Shown: positions 23,239 through 31,216, numbered from the stretch's first letter. The stretch: 35,446 nucleotides of DNA from RGIG5579 sp045602025 (GCA_045602025.1 JAZSAT010000051.1:1-35446), one strand, 5' to 3'. A program made the numbers and translations. The notes: generated by a model from the letters alone, not told the origin.

Positions 23239-24303
23239 ATGTCGGAGAAAATAAGGCTTCGCCTGATTGATCTTTTTATTCTTGTTCTGGCAGGAATACT
23301 TTTATATTTTCTTTTAAAATATGCTTTCTTTCTGATCTTCCCCATTTTTCTTTCCTTTTTGTTTTCCGAGGGGATCAGAAAAAGCCTGGATCGTTTAACC
23401 CCCTTAACTCCGATCGTAAAACGAATTCTAACTGTCCTTGTACTTTTGATCTTCTTTTCTCTTTTGTCTCTTGTTACAGTCTTACTGGCCGAAAGGATTC
23501 TGCATTACGCGGCAAAATGCACCGAATTTTTATCAGAGAATATGGAAGATATCTCTCATTTTTGTAAAGAAAAAACCGTGATGATCAAAAACAATCTTTC
23601 CGATTTTCTGCATACAGATCTCACTGATCATTTTTCTTTTCATTTACCTGATATTTTCGGGCGGTGGCTTCAAAAAATCATTGAACACCTCCCGAAATGG
23701 ATCGGTGCCTTTGTCTCCTTCATCCCGCGTTTTTTCATTTCCAGTATTATTTTCTTCGTCAGCTGCTACTATTTTTCCTGCGATTGGGAGCGGATATCGG
23801 CCTTTTTTTCCAAAAAGATAAAAAAAGAGAGACGAGAACAGCTTGCAAACTTAAAGAAGCAGTTCTTTCTCTCTCTTCGTGGCTATACAAAAGCCTATTT
23901 TTTGCTTTTTCTTCTCAGCTTTTCCCAGCTTTTTTTCGGACTTGTGCTCCTGAGGATCCGCGGTGCCTTCAGCATCGCTTTTACCATTGCACTGATCGAT
24001 CTTTTGCCGGTACTTGGCTGCGGAACGGTCCTGATCCCATGGGCTTTGGTCTCCCTTCTGTCCGGGAACTATTCCTTAGGGATCTGGCTTCTGATCCTTT
24101 ACCTTGTTACACTGGTTATCCGTCAAATTGCAGAGCCGAAAATTTTGGGCTCCTCCATTGGTCTGCATCCTTTGATCTCTCTGTTACTTGTGATCATAGG
24201 ACTTCGGTTTTTCGGGCTTTGCGGAATGATCCTCTTCCCTCTTTGTGCATCCTGTCTTTTTCAGGCAAACAAAATGAATACCGAAAAAGAAAAAGGTCTG
24301 TAA
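23239..24303 (+). CDS. AI-2E family transporter, YtvI-like sporulation membrane protein
   Basis: Multi-pass membrane protein of the AI-2E transporter superfamily, closest in appearance to the YtvI sporulation branch. The 354-residue protein has about seven to eight hydrophobic helices, an extracytosolic-looking amphipathic stretch at about 90-150, and the C-terminal family pattern with E-P-K-I-L-G-S-S-I-G-L-H-P-L (about 300-313). GGAGG lies upstream of the ATG. The last codons and stop lie in the left arm of a terminator hairpin. Transported substrate is not known; B. subtilis YtvI is sporulation-linked only by family annotation. Confidence 0.82.
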   Translation: MSEKIRLRLIDLFILVLAGILLYFLLKYAFFLIFPIFLSFLFSEGIRKSLDRLTPLTPIVKRILTVLVLLIFFSLLSLVTVLLAERILHYAAKCTEFLSENMEDISHFCKEKTVMIKNNLSDFLHTDLTDHFSFHLPDIFGRWLQKIIEHLPKWIGAFVSFIPRFFISSIIFFVSCYYFSCDWERISAFFSKKIKKERREQLANLKKQFFLSLRGYTKAYFLLFLLSFSQLFFGLVLLRIRGAFSIAFTIALIDLLPVLGCGTVLIPWALVSLLSGNYSLGIWLLILYLVTLVIRQIAEPKILGSSIGLHPLISLLLVIIGLRFFGLCGMILFPLCASCLFQANKMNTEKEKGL

Positions 24304-24320
24304 ATATTACAGACCTTTTT
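24291..24320. terminator. Bidirectional terminator between the YtvI-like gene and rpmB
   Basis: Arms 24291..24303 and 24307..24319 form a perfect 13-bp stem (AAAAGGTCTGTAA and its complement) with a 3-base loop. A-runs on the left and T-runs on the right serve both strands. The left arm includes the stop codon of the plus-strand gene. Confidence 0.92.
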
Positions 24321-24325
24321 ACATA

Positions 24326-24511
24326 TTAAACTCTTTCAACCTTGCCGCTTCTCAGGCAGTGAGCACAAACATAAACACGGGTATGAGTGCCGTTTACAAC
24401 AGCTCTAACCTTCTTTACATTGGGCTTCCAAGCATGGTTGGTTCTTCTGTGGGAGTGGGATACTCTCTGACCGAAAGTAACGCCCTTTCCGCAAATTTCA
24501 CACTTTGCCAT
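24326..24511 (-). CDS. rpmB: 50S ribosomal protein L28
   Basis: Large-subunit protein near the E site. The 61-residue protein begins M-A-K-C-E-I-C-G-K and has C-x-x-C pairs at C4/C7 and in V-C-A-H-C-L, the zinc-binding (C+) form of L28. S-H-S-H-R-R-T-N-H-A-W is typical. GGAGG lies before the ATG at 24509..24511; the 5 residues upstream in frame are not part of the gene. It is the last gene of the rpsF run. Confidence 0.95.
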   Translation of the reverse strand: MAKCEICGKGVTFGQRVSHSHRRTNHAWKPNVKKVRAVVNGTHTRVYVCAHCLRSGKVERV

Positions 24512-24548
24512 AGTAATTACCTCCAAAGACGCTTATGCGCCGAACATC

Positions 24549-24905
24549 TTAATTTTCTGCAGTTACGATTTCTGCAGCATTCTCTTCTTCATCCGGGGTT
24601 ACAACTTCTTCCTGCTTGGTAGCAGTGTCATCTTTGCTTTCAGCCTTCTTGTTATCGCTGACAATGCCGCTGAACACATACACCAAGAGAACAAGGATCA
24701 CAAAAATAATAGATACAATTGTGGTTACCTTGGAAAGAATACGGTCGATGGTCTTGCCTTTGGTCTTTCCGAAGAAAGTCTCAGCACCACCGGCAATAGT
24801 CCCGGAAAGTCTGTTGTCTTTACCGCTCTGCATCAAAACTGCTACTACCAAAAAGACAGAAAGCAGGATCATAACAGAGCAAAGAACTGTAATCAATACT
24901 TCCAT
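24549..24905 (-). CDS. secG: Protein-export membrane protein SecG
   Basis: Small SecYEG translocon subunit that aids protein export. The 118-residue protein has two transmembrane helices (about 4-24 and 59-82) and between them the family segment L-M-Q-S-G-K-D-x-x-L-S-G-T-I-A-G-G-A-E-T-F-F-G. A C-terminal tail of about 36 residues, rich in Glu, Asp and Lys, exceeds the usual length of about 75-80. AAGGAG precedes the ATG. Its place after rpsR links secretion to a ribosomal protein unit, unlike the frequent secG-rnr-smpB order. Confidence 0.92.
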   Translation of the reverse strand: MEVLITVLCSVMILLSVFLVVAVLMQSGKDNRLSGTIAGGAETFFGKTKGKTIDRILSKVTTIVSIIFVILVLLVYVFSGIVSDNKKAESKDDTATKQEEVVTPDEEENAAEIVTAEN

Positions 24906-24924
24906 TTTTTACTCCTTGATGGAA

Positions 24925-25164
24925 TTAGTCACTAATATAGGGAAGGATCGCAATCTGGCGGGCACGCTTGATTGCAGTGGTAAGTTCTCTCTGGTGCTTA
25001 GCACAAGTACCGGTGACTCTTCTGGGAAGGATCTTGGAGCGCTCGGAAACAAACTTGCGAAGTTTAGCAGCGTCCTTGTAATCAATCTGGGTTACTTTTT
25101 CTGCGCAGAAAGCGCAAACTTTCTTTTTTCTCTTAGGTCTAAAAGCCTTTTGTTCTTTATCCAT
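24925..25164 (-). CDS. rpsR: 30S ribosomal protein S18
   Basis: Small-subunit protein that forms a heterodimer with S6 on the platform. The 79-residue protein has a basic N-terminus, C-A-F-C and G-T-C-A-K-H-Q, consistent with the zinc-binding variant, and the conserved R-E-L-T-T-A-I-K-R-A-R-Q-I-A-L/I-L-P-Y ending. The ATG at 25162..25164 has GGAGG 8 bases upstream; a TTG 21 bases earlier would cover that site. The order rpsF-ssb-rpsR is the standard bacterial one. Confidence 0.96.
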   Translation of the reverse strand: MDKEQKAFRPKRKKKVCAFCAEKVTQIDYKDAAKLRKFVSERSKILPRRVTGTCAKHQRELTTAIKRARQIAILPYISD

Positions 25165-25188
25165 GATAAATTCCTCCGTATTCAAATT

Positions 25189-25626
25189 TTAAAAGGGAAG
25201 GTCGTCGTCAGTGCTCATTTCTTCAAAAGCAACGTCCTTCGGGCTGGCTCCGTAAGGAGCCGGGGTTGCGCCTGCCATTGCAGATGCGCCGTCACCCTTC
25301 TTTTCAACGAACTGAGCTTCCTCTGCTACCACTTCGGTAACATATCTCTTTTGTCCGTTCTGATCGACCCAGTTACGGGTCTGGAGAGAACCGACAATGA
25401 GAATGCTCTTGCCCTTCTGAAAATACTTGGTGATAAATTCTGCGGTGTTTCGCCATGCAACAACATTAATAAAGTCAGCCTGCTGAGCATTCTCGGTATT
25501 CTTAGAAGAAAATCTTCTGGAAATTGCGAGACTGAACGAAGTAACGGAAATTCCGTTCTGCGTCTGCTTCAGCTCAGGATCGGCAGTTAAGTTACCGATC
25601 AAAATAACCTTGTTAAATGAAGCCAT
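25189..25626 (-). CDS. ssb: Single-stranded DNA-binding protein
   Basis: Coats single-stranded DNA in replication, recombination and repair. The 145-residue protein has the OB-fold (about 1-105) with N-K-V-I-L-I-G-N-L-T-A-D-P-E-L and V-V-A-W-R-N-T-A-E-F, a glycine/alanine linker, and the acidic partner-binding tip D-D-D-L-P-F. AAGGTG precedes the ATG. It lies between rpsF and rpsR, as in most Firmicutes, which marks it as the main housekeeping copy. Confidence 0.97.
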   Translation of the reverse strand: MASFNKVILIGNLTADPELKQTQNGISVTSFSLAISRRFSSKNTENAQQADFINVVAWRNTAEFITKYFQKGKSILIVGSLQTRNWVDQNGQKRYVTEVVAEEAQFVEKKGDGASAMAGATPAPYGASPKDVAFEEMSTDDDLPF

Positions 25627-25637
25627 TGCAGTTCACC

Positions 25638-25934
25638 TTACGCGTCGATGCGAATGGTCATGGAGCGGAGAATGCCTTCAGTAATGCTGAATCTTCTCTC
25701 GAGCTCTACGGGGAAATCACGGTCTGCAGTGTACTGCATTACAACGTAATAACCGTCGTTGACATCATCAATGGGATAAGCAAGTCTTTTCTTGCCCCAT
25801 TCGTCAACATTTTCTACGACAGCGTTCTTCTCGATTCTTGCTTTGAATTTAGCGACGAGTTCCTGAACCTTCTCTTCGCCGAGCTCAGCATTCACGATGA
25901 AAACCGTTTCGTATTTGCCCTTCAGTTTTTCCAT
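25638..25934 (-). CDS. rpsF: 30S ribosomal protein S6
   Basis: Small-subunit protein that pairs with S18. The 98-residue protein has the ferredoxin-like fold with Y-E-T-V-F-I-V, D-E-W-G-K-K-R-L-A-Y-P-I and G-Y-Y-V-V-M-Q-Y, and R-S-M-T-I-R near the end. AAAGGAGG lies before the ATG at 25932..25934; an upstream frame of 27 residues is only the leader. First gene of the rpsF-ssb-rpsR-secG-rpmB unit. Confidence 0.96.
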   Translation of the reverse strand: MEKLKGKYETVFIVNAELGEEKVQELVAKFKARIEKNAVVENVDEWGKKRLAYPIDDVNDGYYVVMQYTADRDFPVELERRFSITEGILRSMTIRIDA

Positions 25935-26015
25935 TATGTTAACCTCCTTTTGGACATATGGTCTCCCGAAATCGGGAAACAAGAAGTACGGCATAAGAAA
26001 TTTACCGTAACACAA
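25935..26015 (-). promoter_or_regulatory. rpsF mRNA leader with two hairpins, candidate S6:S18 autoregulatory element
   Basis: The predicted leader is about 80 bases. One hairpin pairs TACGG with CCGTA (25987..26009); a second, 8-bp with one G-T pair, covers 25961..25980 with a CCCGATTTCGGG core. Many bacterial rpsF leaders carry a structure bound by the S6:S18 dimer that contains a conserved CCG; a CCG is present in the first hairpin, but I have not matched the full consensus. Confidence 0.45.
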
Positions 26016-26021
26016 TCATAG

Positions 26022-26050
26022 ATTATACACAATCCGGTGATATTTGTCAA
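26022..26050 (-). promoter_or_regulatory. Consensus sigma-A promoter of rpsF
   Basis: A perfect TTGACA (26045..26050), 17-base spacer and TATAAT (26022..26027) on the minus strand, as expected for strong ribosomal protein expression. Confidence 0.92.
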
Positions 26051-26086
26051 GTAAGTAAAAAAAGTTTTCCGTTTGTTCATTTTCAT

Positions 26087-26114
26087 AAAAAAAAGAGGCA
26101 TCACTGCCTCTTTT
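26087..26114 (-). terminator. Rho-independent terminator after the cell wall hydrolase gene
   Basis: Arms 26091..26100 and 26105..26114 form a 10-bp stem with a 4-base loop, followed on the minus strand by an eight-T run (26087..26094 in part). It overlaps the stop codon region of the hydrolase and lies just upstream of the rpsF promoter. Confidence 0.88.
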
Positions 26115-26863
26115 TATCTGTAAAATCTGTGTCCTTCAATTTCACACACAACATTTCTGGTCATATCAAACCAGTTTCCTTCCCCCACGATATAAGGGTT
26201 ACAAAAATACAAGGCACCCTCAGAATAATCGGGAGCAGATCCGCTGAGAACCAGATTGACCGCCTGTAAGGTGGTTTCGTCGGGAACCCAATCACCCCAA
26301 CCGTCATAGTTGACCATTACATCAAACTGTCCGGGAGAAAGAACGACCTCTTTTACCGTGGAACCGAATCTCGGTCCCTGAACACGGTTGAAGATCACTT
26401 CCGTAATCAGGATCTTGTGAGGAAGTGAGCCGCTTCTGGTTTCATGGCCTACACAGTAGAGAATCATTTCATATTCTTCCTGAGAGACCGGCACGCTCAC
26501 CGAAAAATGAGGTGCAGACTGACTCACAGCCAAAACAGAGGACATCACATTGCGTCCGGCTACGGGAGAGGATTCTTTGTTCAAGCCGTAAACAGCTTTG
26601 GAAAAAGACGCCTCAGGCGCGTTATAGATCTCCGCAGGCTTTGCGGAAAGATCAGCTTTTGCGGGAATCGGTGTGGTTTTGGATACCTCCTGTTCTTTTG
26701 CAGCCATTTCAGGTGCGGTAGGTGCTTCTGAAAAAGAAGGCACCTTACTAAAAGCAGGAATCGAAGGCATGTGAACCGGGGAAACCAGGATCGCCAAAAC
26801 CAAAATCAGGCTTGCGGAAAGCACGGATACCGATCCGGAAAGCTCTGCTAGTTTCTTTGTCAT
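26114..26863 (-). CDS. Cell wall hydrolase, SleB-like (Hydrolase_2 domain)
   Basis: Probable exported peptidoglycan hydrolase. The 249-residue protein has an N-terminal membrane or signal helix (about 10-30), a Pro/Ala/Ser-rich linker (about 31-125) and a C-terminal Hydrolase_2 domain (about 128-249). Domain marks are G-H-E141 (putative catalytic glutamate), the E-V-I-F-N-R-V helix, Q-F-D-V, G-A-L-Y-F-C-N-P and the closing G-H-R-F-Y. The same domain occurs in the spore cortex hydrolases SleB and CwlJ, but vegetative roles are also known. There is no LysM or SPOR anchor. CAGGAG precedes the ATG; the gene has its own strong promoter and terminator. Confidence 0.88.
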   Translation of the reverse strand: MTKKLAELSGSVSVLSASLILVLAILVSPVHMPSIPAFSKVPSFSEAPTAPEMAAKEQEVSKTTPIPAKADLSAKPAEIYNAPEASFSKAVYGLNKESSPVAGRNVMSSVLAVSQSAPHFSVSVPVSQEEYEMILYCVGHETRSGSLPHKILITEVIFNRVQGPRFGSTVKEVVLSPGQFDVMVNYDGWGDWVPDETTLQAVNLVLSGSAPDYSEGALYFCNPYIVGEGNWFDMTRNVVCEIEGHRFYR

Positions 26864-26933
26864 AGATACTCCTGTTTCATATTTTTTTATGCGTACGACT
26901 TCGCAAACTCATGCAATTCTAAAACCGAGGGTG

Positions 26934-26962
26934 ATTATAGGCATATTTTTTTCGCTTGTCAA
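26934..26962 (-). promoter_or_regulatory. Consensus sigma-A promoter of the cell wall hydrolase gene
   Basis: TTGACA (26957..26962), a 17-base spacer and TATAAT (26934..26939) on the minus strand. The leader is about 65 bases. A vegetative promoter of this strength argues against a purely sporulation-specific enzyme. Confidence 0.9.
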
Positions 26963-27024
26963 CATTGTTCCCTGTTTTTTAAAATTTAAGCAATATTTCG
27001 TTCATTTTTGTGATTTTTGTTTTT

Positions 27025-27057
27025 TTTTTCGAAAAATCCTCCTTATTTTTTCGAAAA
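27025..27057. repeat. Two TTTTCGAAAA palindromes, centres 22 bases apart
   Basis: A 12-base palindrome (TTTTTCGAAAAA, 27025..27036) and a 10-base one (TTTTCGAAAA, 27048..27057) lie in the AT-rich gap upstream of the hydrolase promoter. The centres are two helical turns apart, as expected for paired operator sites. They may also be chance in AT-rich DNA. Confidence 0.45.
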
Positions 27058-27088
27058 GTTTCCTTTTATTATATATATTATATGCTAT

Positions 27089-27123
27089 GAAGCCGAAGAA
27101 AGTTTTTTGCTTTCTTCGGCTTC
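27089..27123 (+). other. Strong 14-bp hairpin downstream of mutS2, terminator-like on the plus strand
   Basis: Arms 27089..27102 and 27110..27123 (GAAGCCGAAGAAAG and its complement) pair perfectly around a 7-base loop. The plus strand is followed by TTTGTTT, while the minus strand, in the direction of mutS2 transcription, continues with ATAGCATATAAT and no T-tract. It may still protect or end the mutS2 mRNA. Confidence 0.55.
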
Positions 27124-27139
27124 TTTGTTTACAATTTGT

Positions 27140-29515
27140 TTACTTTTTCATCTCGAGAATTGTGACGCCTCCATCACCTTCTCCGTAAAGACCCAATCGG
27201 AAGGAAGCGATTCTCGGGTCTTTCTTAAAAAACCTCCAAAGGCCTGCCTTCAAAGCACCGGTTCCTTTTCCGTGGATCACGGTAACAGACTCATATCCTA
27301 CAAGAATCACATCATCCAAATACTTGTCCACAACGAACCAGGCATCATCGGTCACAAGGCCTCTCACATCCACACTATTGGATGTATGACTGCGAGGAGA
27401 AGTCTTCACACTTCCCTTTTGTTTTGTCCCTTTTTGCTTTTGTTTTGTAATTAAACGAAGCGTAGAAAGAGGCATTTTCATTCTGAGATTTCCAACAAGA
27501 ACCGAGGCTTCTTCACCTTGGATCTTCTCGATCACACCTTCCTTTCCTACCTTGGAAACAAGGACAAAATCCCCAACCTTAAAGGGTCTCGGAGGGGTAT
27601 AATCTTCCTCCTCTTCCATCTTTCTTGAGACGGTCAAGGAAATGCGATCCTCCTCGCCACGCAAAGTAAGACGAAGCTTTCTCCTCTCTTCCTCAAGATC
27701 CTTCTGCTCTCTGTCGCGAAGGGCTTTTTTCTGCATTTCCTCCAGCTTTTCAATGGTAGAATCGGAAAGAGCGCGGGCACTTTTTACCAGGCGGAGAGCT
27801 TCTTTTTTCGCCCGTTCCATCTCTTTTTCCGCACCCGCAAGCAGTCCTTCCCGCTCTTTCATGGCTTCTTCATGTGCTTTTTGGGCTTCCTGAAGCATTC
27901 TTTTCGCCGTTTCGCGGTCTTTTTCCATGGAAACTCGTTCTGCCTCCAATTTTCCGACCACGCTTTCGAAGCGGCGGTTTTCCGCTTTGATCAGATGCTC
28001 TGCCTTTTCGATGATCTCGCGGGAAAGACCAAGCTTTGTTGAAATGAGAAACGCATTGGATCTGCCGGGTGTGCCGATGATCAGGCGATAAGTAGGCTTT
28101 AAGGTGGAAATATCAAACTCACAAGAAGCATTTTCCACCCCGTCTGTTTCAAGCGCGTAGGTCTTCAATTCCGCATAGTGAGTGGTGGCGGCACATTTTA
28201 CCCCTTTGGCGCGAACGGTTTCCAAAATAGATTCTGCCAGCGCTGCGCCTTCCACCGGGTCAGTACCGCTGCCAAGCTCATCAAAAAGCATCAAAGCACC
28301 GGGAACGGCTGAATCCAGCATAGATATAATATTGACAATATGAGCAGAAAAGGTAGAAAGAGATTGCTCGATGCTTTGCTCATCACCGATATCCGCCAAG
28401 ATCTCGGGATAAACAGGAAGAACCGCCTCCTCTGCGGGAATCTGAAGGCCCGTTTGCGCCATCATAGCAAGAAGGCCTATGGTTTTTAAGGTAACGGTTT
28501 TGCCGCCTGTATTCGGGCCGGTAATCACAAGGGTATCGAATTCCTTTCCCAAGGTAAGAGAGATCGGAACGGCAATTTTGGGATCCAGCAGCGGATGCTT
28601 TGCCTTTGTAAAGGAAAGCTCTCCTGTTTTTGAGATCTGCGGCTCGATCGCATCCATTTTGTAAGAAAGCTCGGCACGGGCAAAAATAACTGAAAGCTCT
28701 ACTACATTATAAAAATCAAGACGAAGTGCATCACAAAAGGCCGAAACTCTTTGAGAAAGAAGTGCAAGAATCCTTTCGATCTCTTCTTTTTCTTCCCCTT
28801 CCAAGATTTTGATCTGGTTGTTTAGTTCCACAACAGATAAAGGCTCAATAAAGACCGTTGCGCCGCTGGCACTGGTATCATGTATCAGGCCCTTGATCTC
28901 GTTTTTATATTCACTCTTTACAGGGATAACAAAGCGGGAATTACGGAAGGTAATGATATTTTCCTGTAAAAAGGTACCGTAAGCACCGGAAATATAGTGC
29001 TGCAGGGCATCGCGGATCTTGGCAGAACATGAGGTGATCTTTCGGCGGATGGAAAAAAGCGCAGGGGAAGCATCGTCCGCAATGCTGTCCTCCGAAAGGA
29101 TACAGCGATGGATCTCATGGTCAAGTCCCCGATCCGGCAAAAGACGGCGGAAGATCTCTCCTAAAACACTGTCTTCTCCGACCATATTCTCCCCGTAGCG
29201 ATGGGCACTGTCTACAGAGCGAAGAAGCGCGCCTACGCGCAAAAGCTCAACGGGGTTTAAAACCGCACCTTTTTCTGCCCTTTCCAAGATCCCGGGGATC
29301 TGAGGGTGCGCAGAAAGAGAGGGCCCGCCCTTTAAGGCAAGCATTCTTTTGGCTGCTGCCGTTTCCTTTTGCAAACGAAGAACCCTCTCTCGGTCCTGTT
29401 CCGGGAGAAGGGTAAAGATCTTCTCCTTTCCTGCCTCTACCGAGCAGCACCCGGCAAGGCGAGAAAGGATCTTTCTATATTCTAAAATATCAACTGCTTT
29501 TTCAAAGGGTTTCAT
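27140..29515 (-). CDS. mutS2: Endonuclease MutS2 / ribosome-splitting ATPase
   Basis: MutS family ATPase without the mismatch-binding domain; proposed roles are suppression of recombination and, in Bacillus, splitting of collided ribosomes. The 791-residue protein is full length. It has a helical lever/clamp core, Walker A T-G-P-N-T-G-G-K-T at about residue 330, M-L-F-D-E-L-G-S-G-T-D-P (Walker B and signature), a coiled coil (about 510-640), a KOW-like segment (about 650-700) and a C-terminal Smr domain with V-D-V-R-G-L and H-G-K-G-T-G-A-L. The start overlaps recO by 14 bases. Confidence 0.95.
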   Translation of the reverse strand: MKPFEKAVDILEYRKILSRLAGCCSVEAGKEKIFTLLPEQDRERVLRLQKETAAAKRMLALKGGPSLSAHPQIPGILERAEKGAVLNPVELLRVGALLRSVDSAHRYGENMVGEDSVLGEIFRRLLPDRGLDHEIHRCILSEDSIADDASPALFSIRRKITSCSAKIRDALQHYISGAYGTFLQENIITFRNSRFVIPVKSEYKNEIKGLIHDTSASGATVFIEPLSVVELNNQIKILEGEEKEEIERILALLSQRVSAFCDALRLDFYNVVELSVIFARAELSYKMDAIEPQISKTGELSFTKAKHPLLDPKIAVPISLTLGKEFDTLVITGPNTGGKTVTLKTIGLLAMMAQTGLQIPAEEAVLPVYPEILADIGDEQSIEQSLSTFSAHIVNIISMLDSAVPGALMLFDELGSGTDPVEGAALAESILETVRAKGVKCAATTHYAELKTYALETDGVENASCEFDISTLKPTYRLIIGTPGRSNAFLISTKLGLSREIIEKAEHLIKAENRRFESVVGKLEAERVSMEKDRETAKRMLQEAQKAHEEAMKEREGLLAGAEKEMERAKKEALRLVKSARALSDSTIEKLEEMQKKALRDREQKDLEEERRKLRLTLRGEEDRISLTVSRKMEEEEDYTPPRPFKVGDFVLVSKVGKEGVIEKIQGEEASVLVGNLRMKMPLSTLRLITKQKQKGTKQKGSVKTSPRSHTSNSVDVRGLVTDDAWFVVDKYLDDVILVGYESVTVIHGKGTGALKAGLWRFFKKDPRIASFRLGLYGEGDGGVTILEMKK

Positions 29516-30308
29516 TCTTTGTGTTATCCTTTTTTATTTCCGTTTTTTCCGGTACAGGCATTTTCTTCACCTGTTTATAAAAATCCAGGGTTTTATAGCT
29601 TCTTTCCAGCTGACTGGTAAGATACTTTTCCGTAAAATGAGAAAAATCCCGAATCAGATCTTCCGGAACGCGCAGCGCATAGGCTTTTTCCTCCGGAGCC
29701 TCCACACTTCTTCTGCAAAGGGAAAGGACATCCCTTCGGATCCTAACAAAATCTGTATCAAAAGAAGTAATACAGTCGGGACAAATCAGATCTCCGTCGA
29801 GAAGACGGAAGAAGAAGGAGGGTGCTTCATCCGCATCCTTTCCGCAAACACTGCAGCCAGTAAGATTGGGCATCAGTCCGTTTGCCGCAAGAAGGCGCAT
29901 TTCAAAAACAGCCTTGATCCATTCTTCGGAACGGTCCTCTTTTGCAATCAGATACAAAGCATTCATCAAAAGGCGGAGAACACTTTTTCCCGTTTCCGCA
30001 TCCCTGGCCGTATCCTCGGCAAGCTCCGCAAGATAGGAAGCCAGAGCAAGAGAGGTAATTTCCGCCCCTTGCCGAACAGTAGCATAAAGAGGGGTGGCGC
30101 GCTTTAAATAGCACTTATCCCCTCTTTCCTCGATTTCAAACTCAGAATAGACAAAAGTTGCACAGCCCGCAGCGTTTTTGCTTGTGATACTGCGAATTCC
30201 ACGGGCTTTGAAAAAAAGCTTTCCTTCTTCGGTCAGTACGGTGATCAGCTTATCACTTTCCGAGTATTTTATGCTTTTTAAGACCAGACCTTTTACGGCT
30301 CGAGTCAT
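29502..30308 (-). CDS. recO: DNA repair protein RecO
   Basis: Helps load RecA onto SSB-coated DNA in the RecFOR pathway. The 268-residue protein has the N-terminal OB-fold (A-V-K-G-L-V-L-K-S-x-x-Y-S-E-S-D) and a zinc-binding cysteine set C152, C155, C176 and C179. I chose the ATG at 30306..30308; a TTG two codons earlier is possible. It starts 2 bases after the era stop and shares 14 bases with mutS2. The era-recO order is standard in Firmicutes. Confidence 0.93.
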   Translation of the reverse strand: MTRAVKGLVLKSIKYSESDKLITVLTEEGKLFFKARGIRSITSKNAAGCATFVYSEFEIEERGDKCYLKRATPLYATVRQGAEITSLALASYLAELAEDTARDAETGKSVLRLLMNALYLIAKEDRSEEWIKAVFEMRLLAANGLMPNLTGCSVCGKDADEAPSFFFRLLDGDLICPDCITSFDTDFVRIRRDVLSLCRRSVEAPEEKAYALRVPEDLIRDFSHFTEKYLTSQLERSYKTLDFYKQVKKMPVPEKTEIKKDNTKNETL

Positions 30309-30310
30309 AT

Positions 30311-31207
30311 TCAATCCCTCTTAAAGCCAAAGGAGCCCAAAAGGAATTCGTTATCACGCCAATTTTCCTTTACCTTGACCCAAAGGTTGATGTTCACATG
30401 GACACCGAAAAACGCCTCCAGATCCTGACGGGCAAAGGAGCCGACCTTTTTCAGCATTGCACCATCTTTTCCGATAACGATCTTCTTATGGCTTGCCTTT
30501 TCGCAAAAGATCTCGGCACGAATGTCGATCAGCTTATCCGATTCCTTAAATTCCTCAATGACTACTGCAATACCATGGGGAATCTCTTTATCCAAAAGCT
30601 TCAAAAGCTTTTCACGGATGATCTCTTCCGCAATGGTTCTCTCCGCCTGATCGGTGATCATATCGGGGGAAAAGAACCACTCCCCTTCCTCCAGAAAAGG
30701 CTCTGCCTCCTGGAAAATGATCTCCACGCCGTCACCTGTTTTTCCGGAAAGAGGAATCACCGCGGCAAAAGAATATTCTTTGGAGAATACATCAATGGTG
30801 CGAATGATATCCTCGGGAGTATAAATGTCGGTTTTATTGATAATCAGAACCACAGGAACACCCATCTTACCGAATTTGTCCATCAGCTCTCTTTCAATGG
30901 GATGGATCTCGGCCAAAGGCTCCACCAAAAGCATAACCATACAAACATCGGTGGTAGCAGTACCAACGGATTTCATCATCATATCGCCAAGCTTTGTTCT
31001 GGGCTTATGTACACCGGGTGTATCCAGAAAAACATACTGCGCATTACCGCGGGTAAGAATTCCCGTGATGGAGGTGCGGGTGGTCTGAGGCTTGCGGGAA
31101 ACTGCAGCGATCTTCTCGCCCAAAAGCGTATTCATCAAAGTACTCTTTCCCACATTGGGACGCCCTACCAGTGCAATAAATCCTGTTTTTTGTGTTAATT
31201 CTTGCAT
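30311..31207 (-). CDS. era: GTPase Era
   Basis: Essential GTPase that binds the 3' end of 16S rRNA and guides 30S maturation. The 298-residue protein has G1 G-R-P-N-V-G-K-S-T (15-23), G3 D-T-P-G-V-H-K-P, G4 N-K-T-D, and the C-terminal KH domain with G-K-D-G-A-M-L-K-K-V-G. AGGGAG precedes the ATG, 9 bases after ybeY. The genes dgkA and cdd, which often sit between ybeY and era in Firmicutes, are absent here. Confidence 0.97.
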   Translation of the reverse strand: MQELTQKTGFIALVGRPNVGKSTLMNTLLGEKIAAVSRKPQTTRTSITGILTRGNAQYVFLDTPGVHKPRTKLGDMMMKSVGTATTDVCMVMLLVEPLAEIHPIERELMDKFGKMGVPVVLIINKTDIYTPEDIIRTIDVFSKEYSFAAVIPLSGKTGDGVEIIFQEAEPFLEEGEWFFSPDMITDQAERTIAEEIIREKLLKLLDKEIPHGIAVVIEEFKESDKLIDIRAEIFCEKASHKKIVIGKDGAMLKKVGSFARQDLEAFFGVHVNINLWVKVKENWRDNEFLLGSFGFKRD

Positions 31208-31216
31208 AATTACTCC

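Noticed and set aside
27037..27045. A perfect AGGAGG-type sequence on the minus strand in the mutS2-hydrolase gap.
   Set aside because: No ATG, GTG or TTG lies at a usable distance; the next ATG is about 30 bases on and opens only 8 codons.
26889..27188. A 99-codon plus-strand frame in the gap between the hydrolase gene and mutS2.
   Set aside because: It has a hydrophobic, Phe-rich composition expected from AT-rich DNA, crosses the 27089..27123 hairpin and runs into mutS2; no ribosome site is visible.
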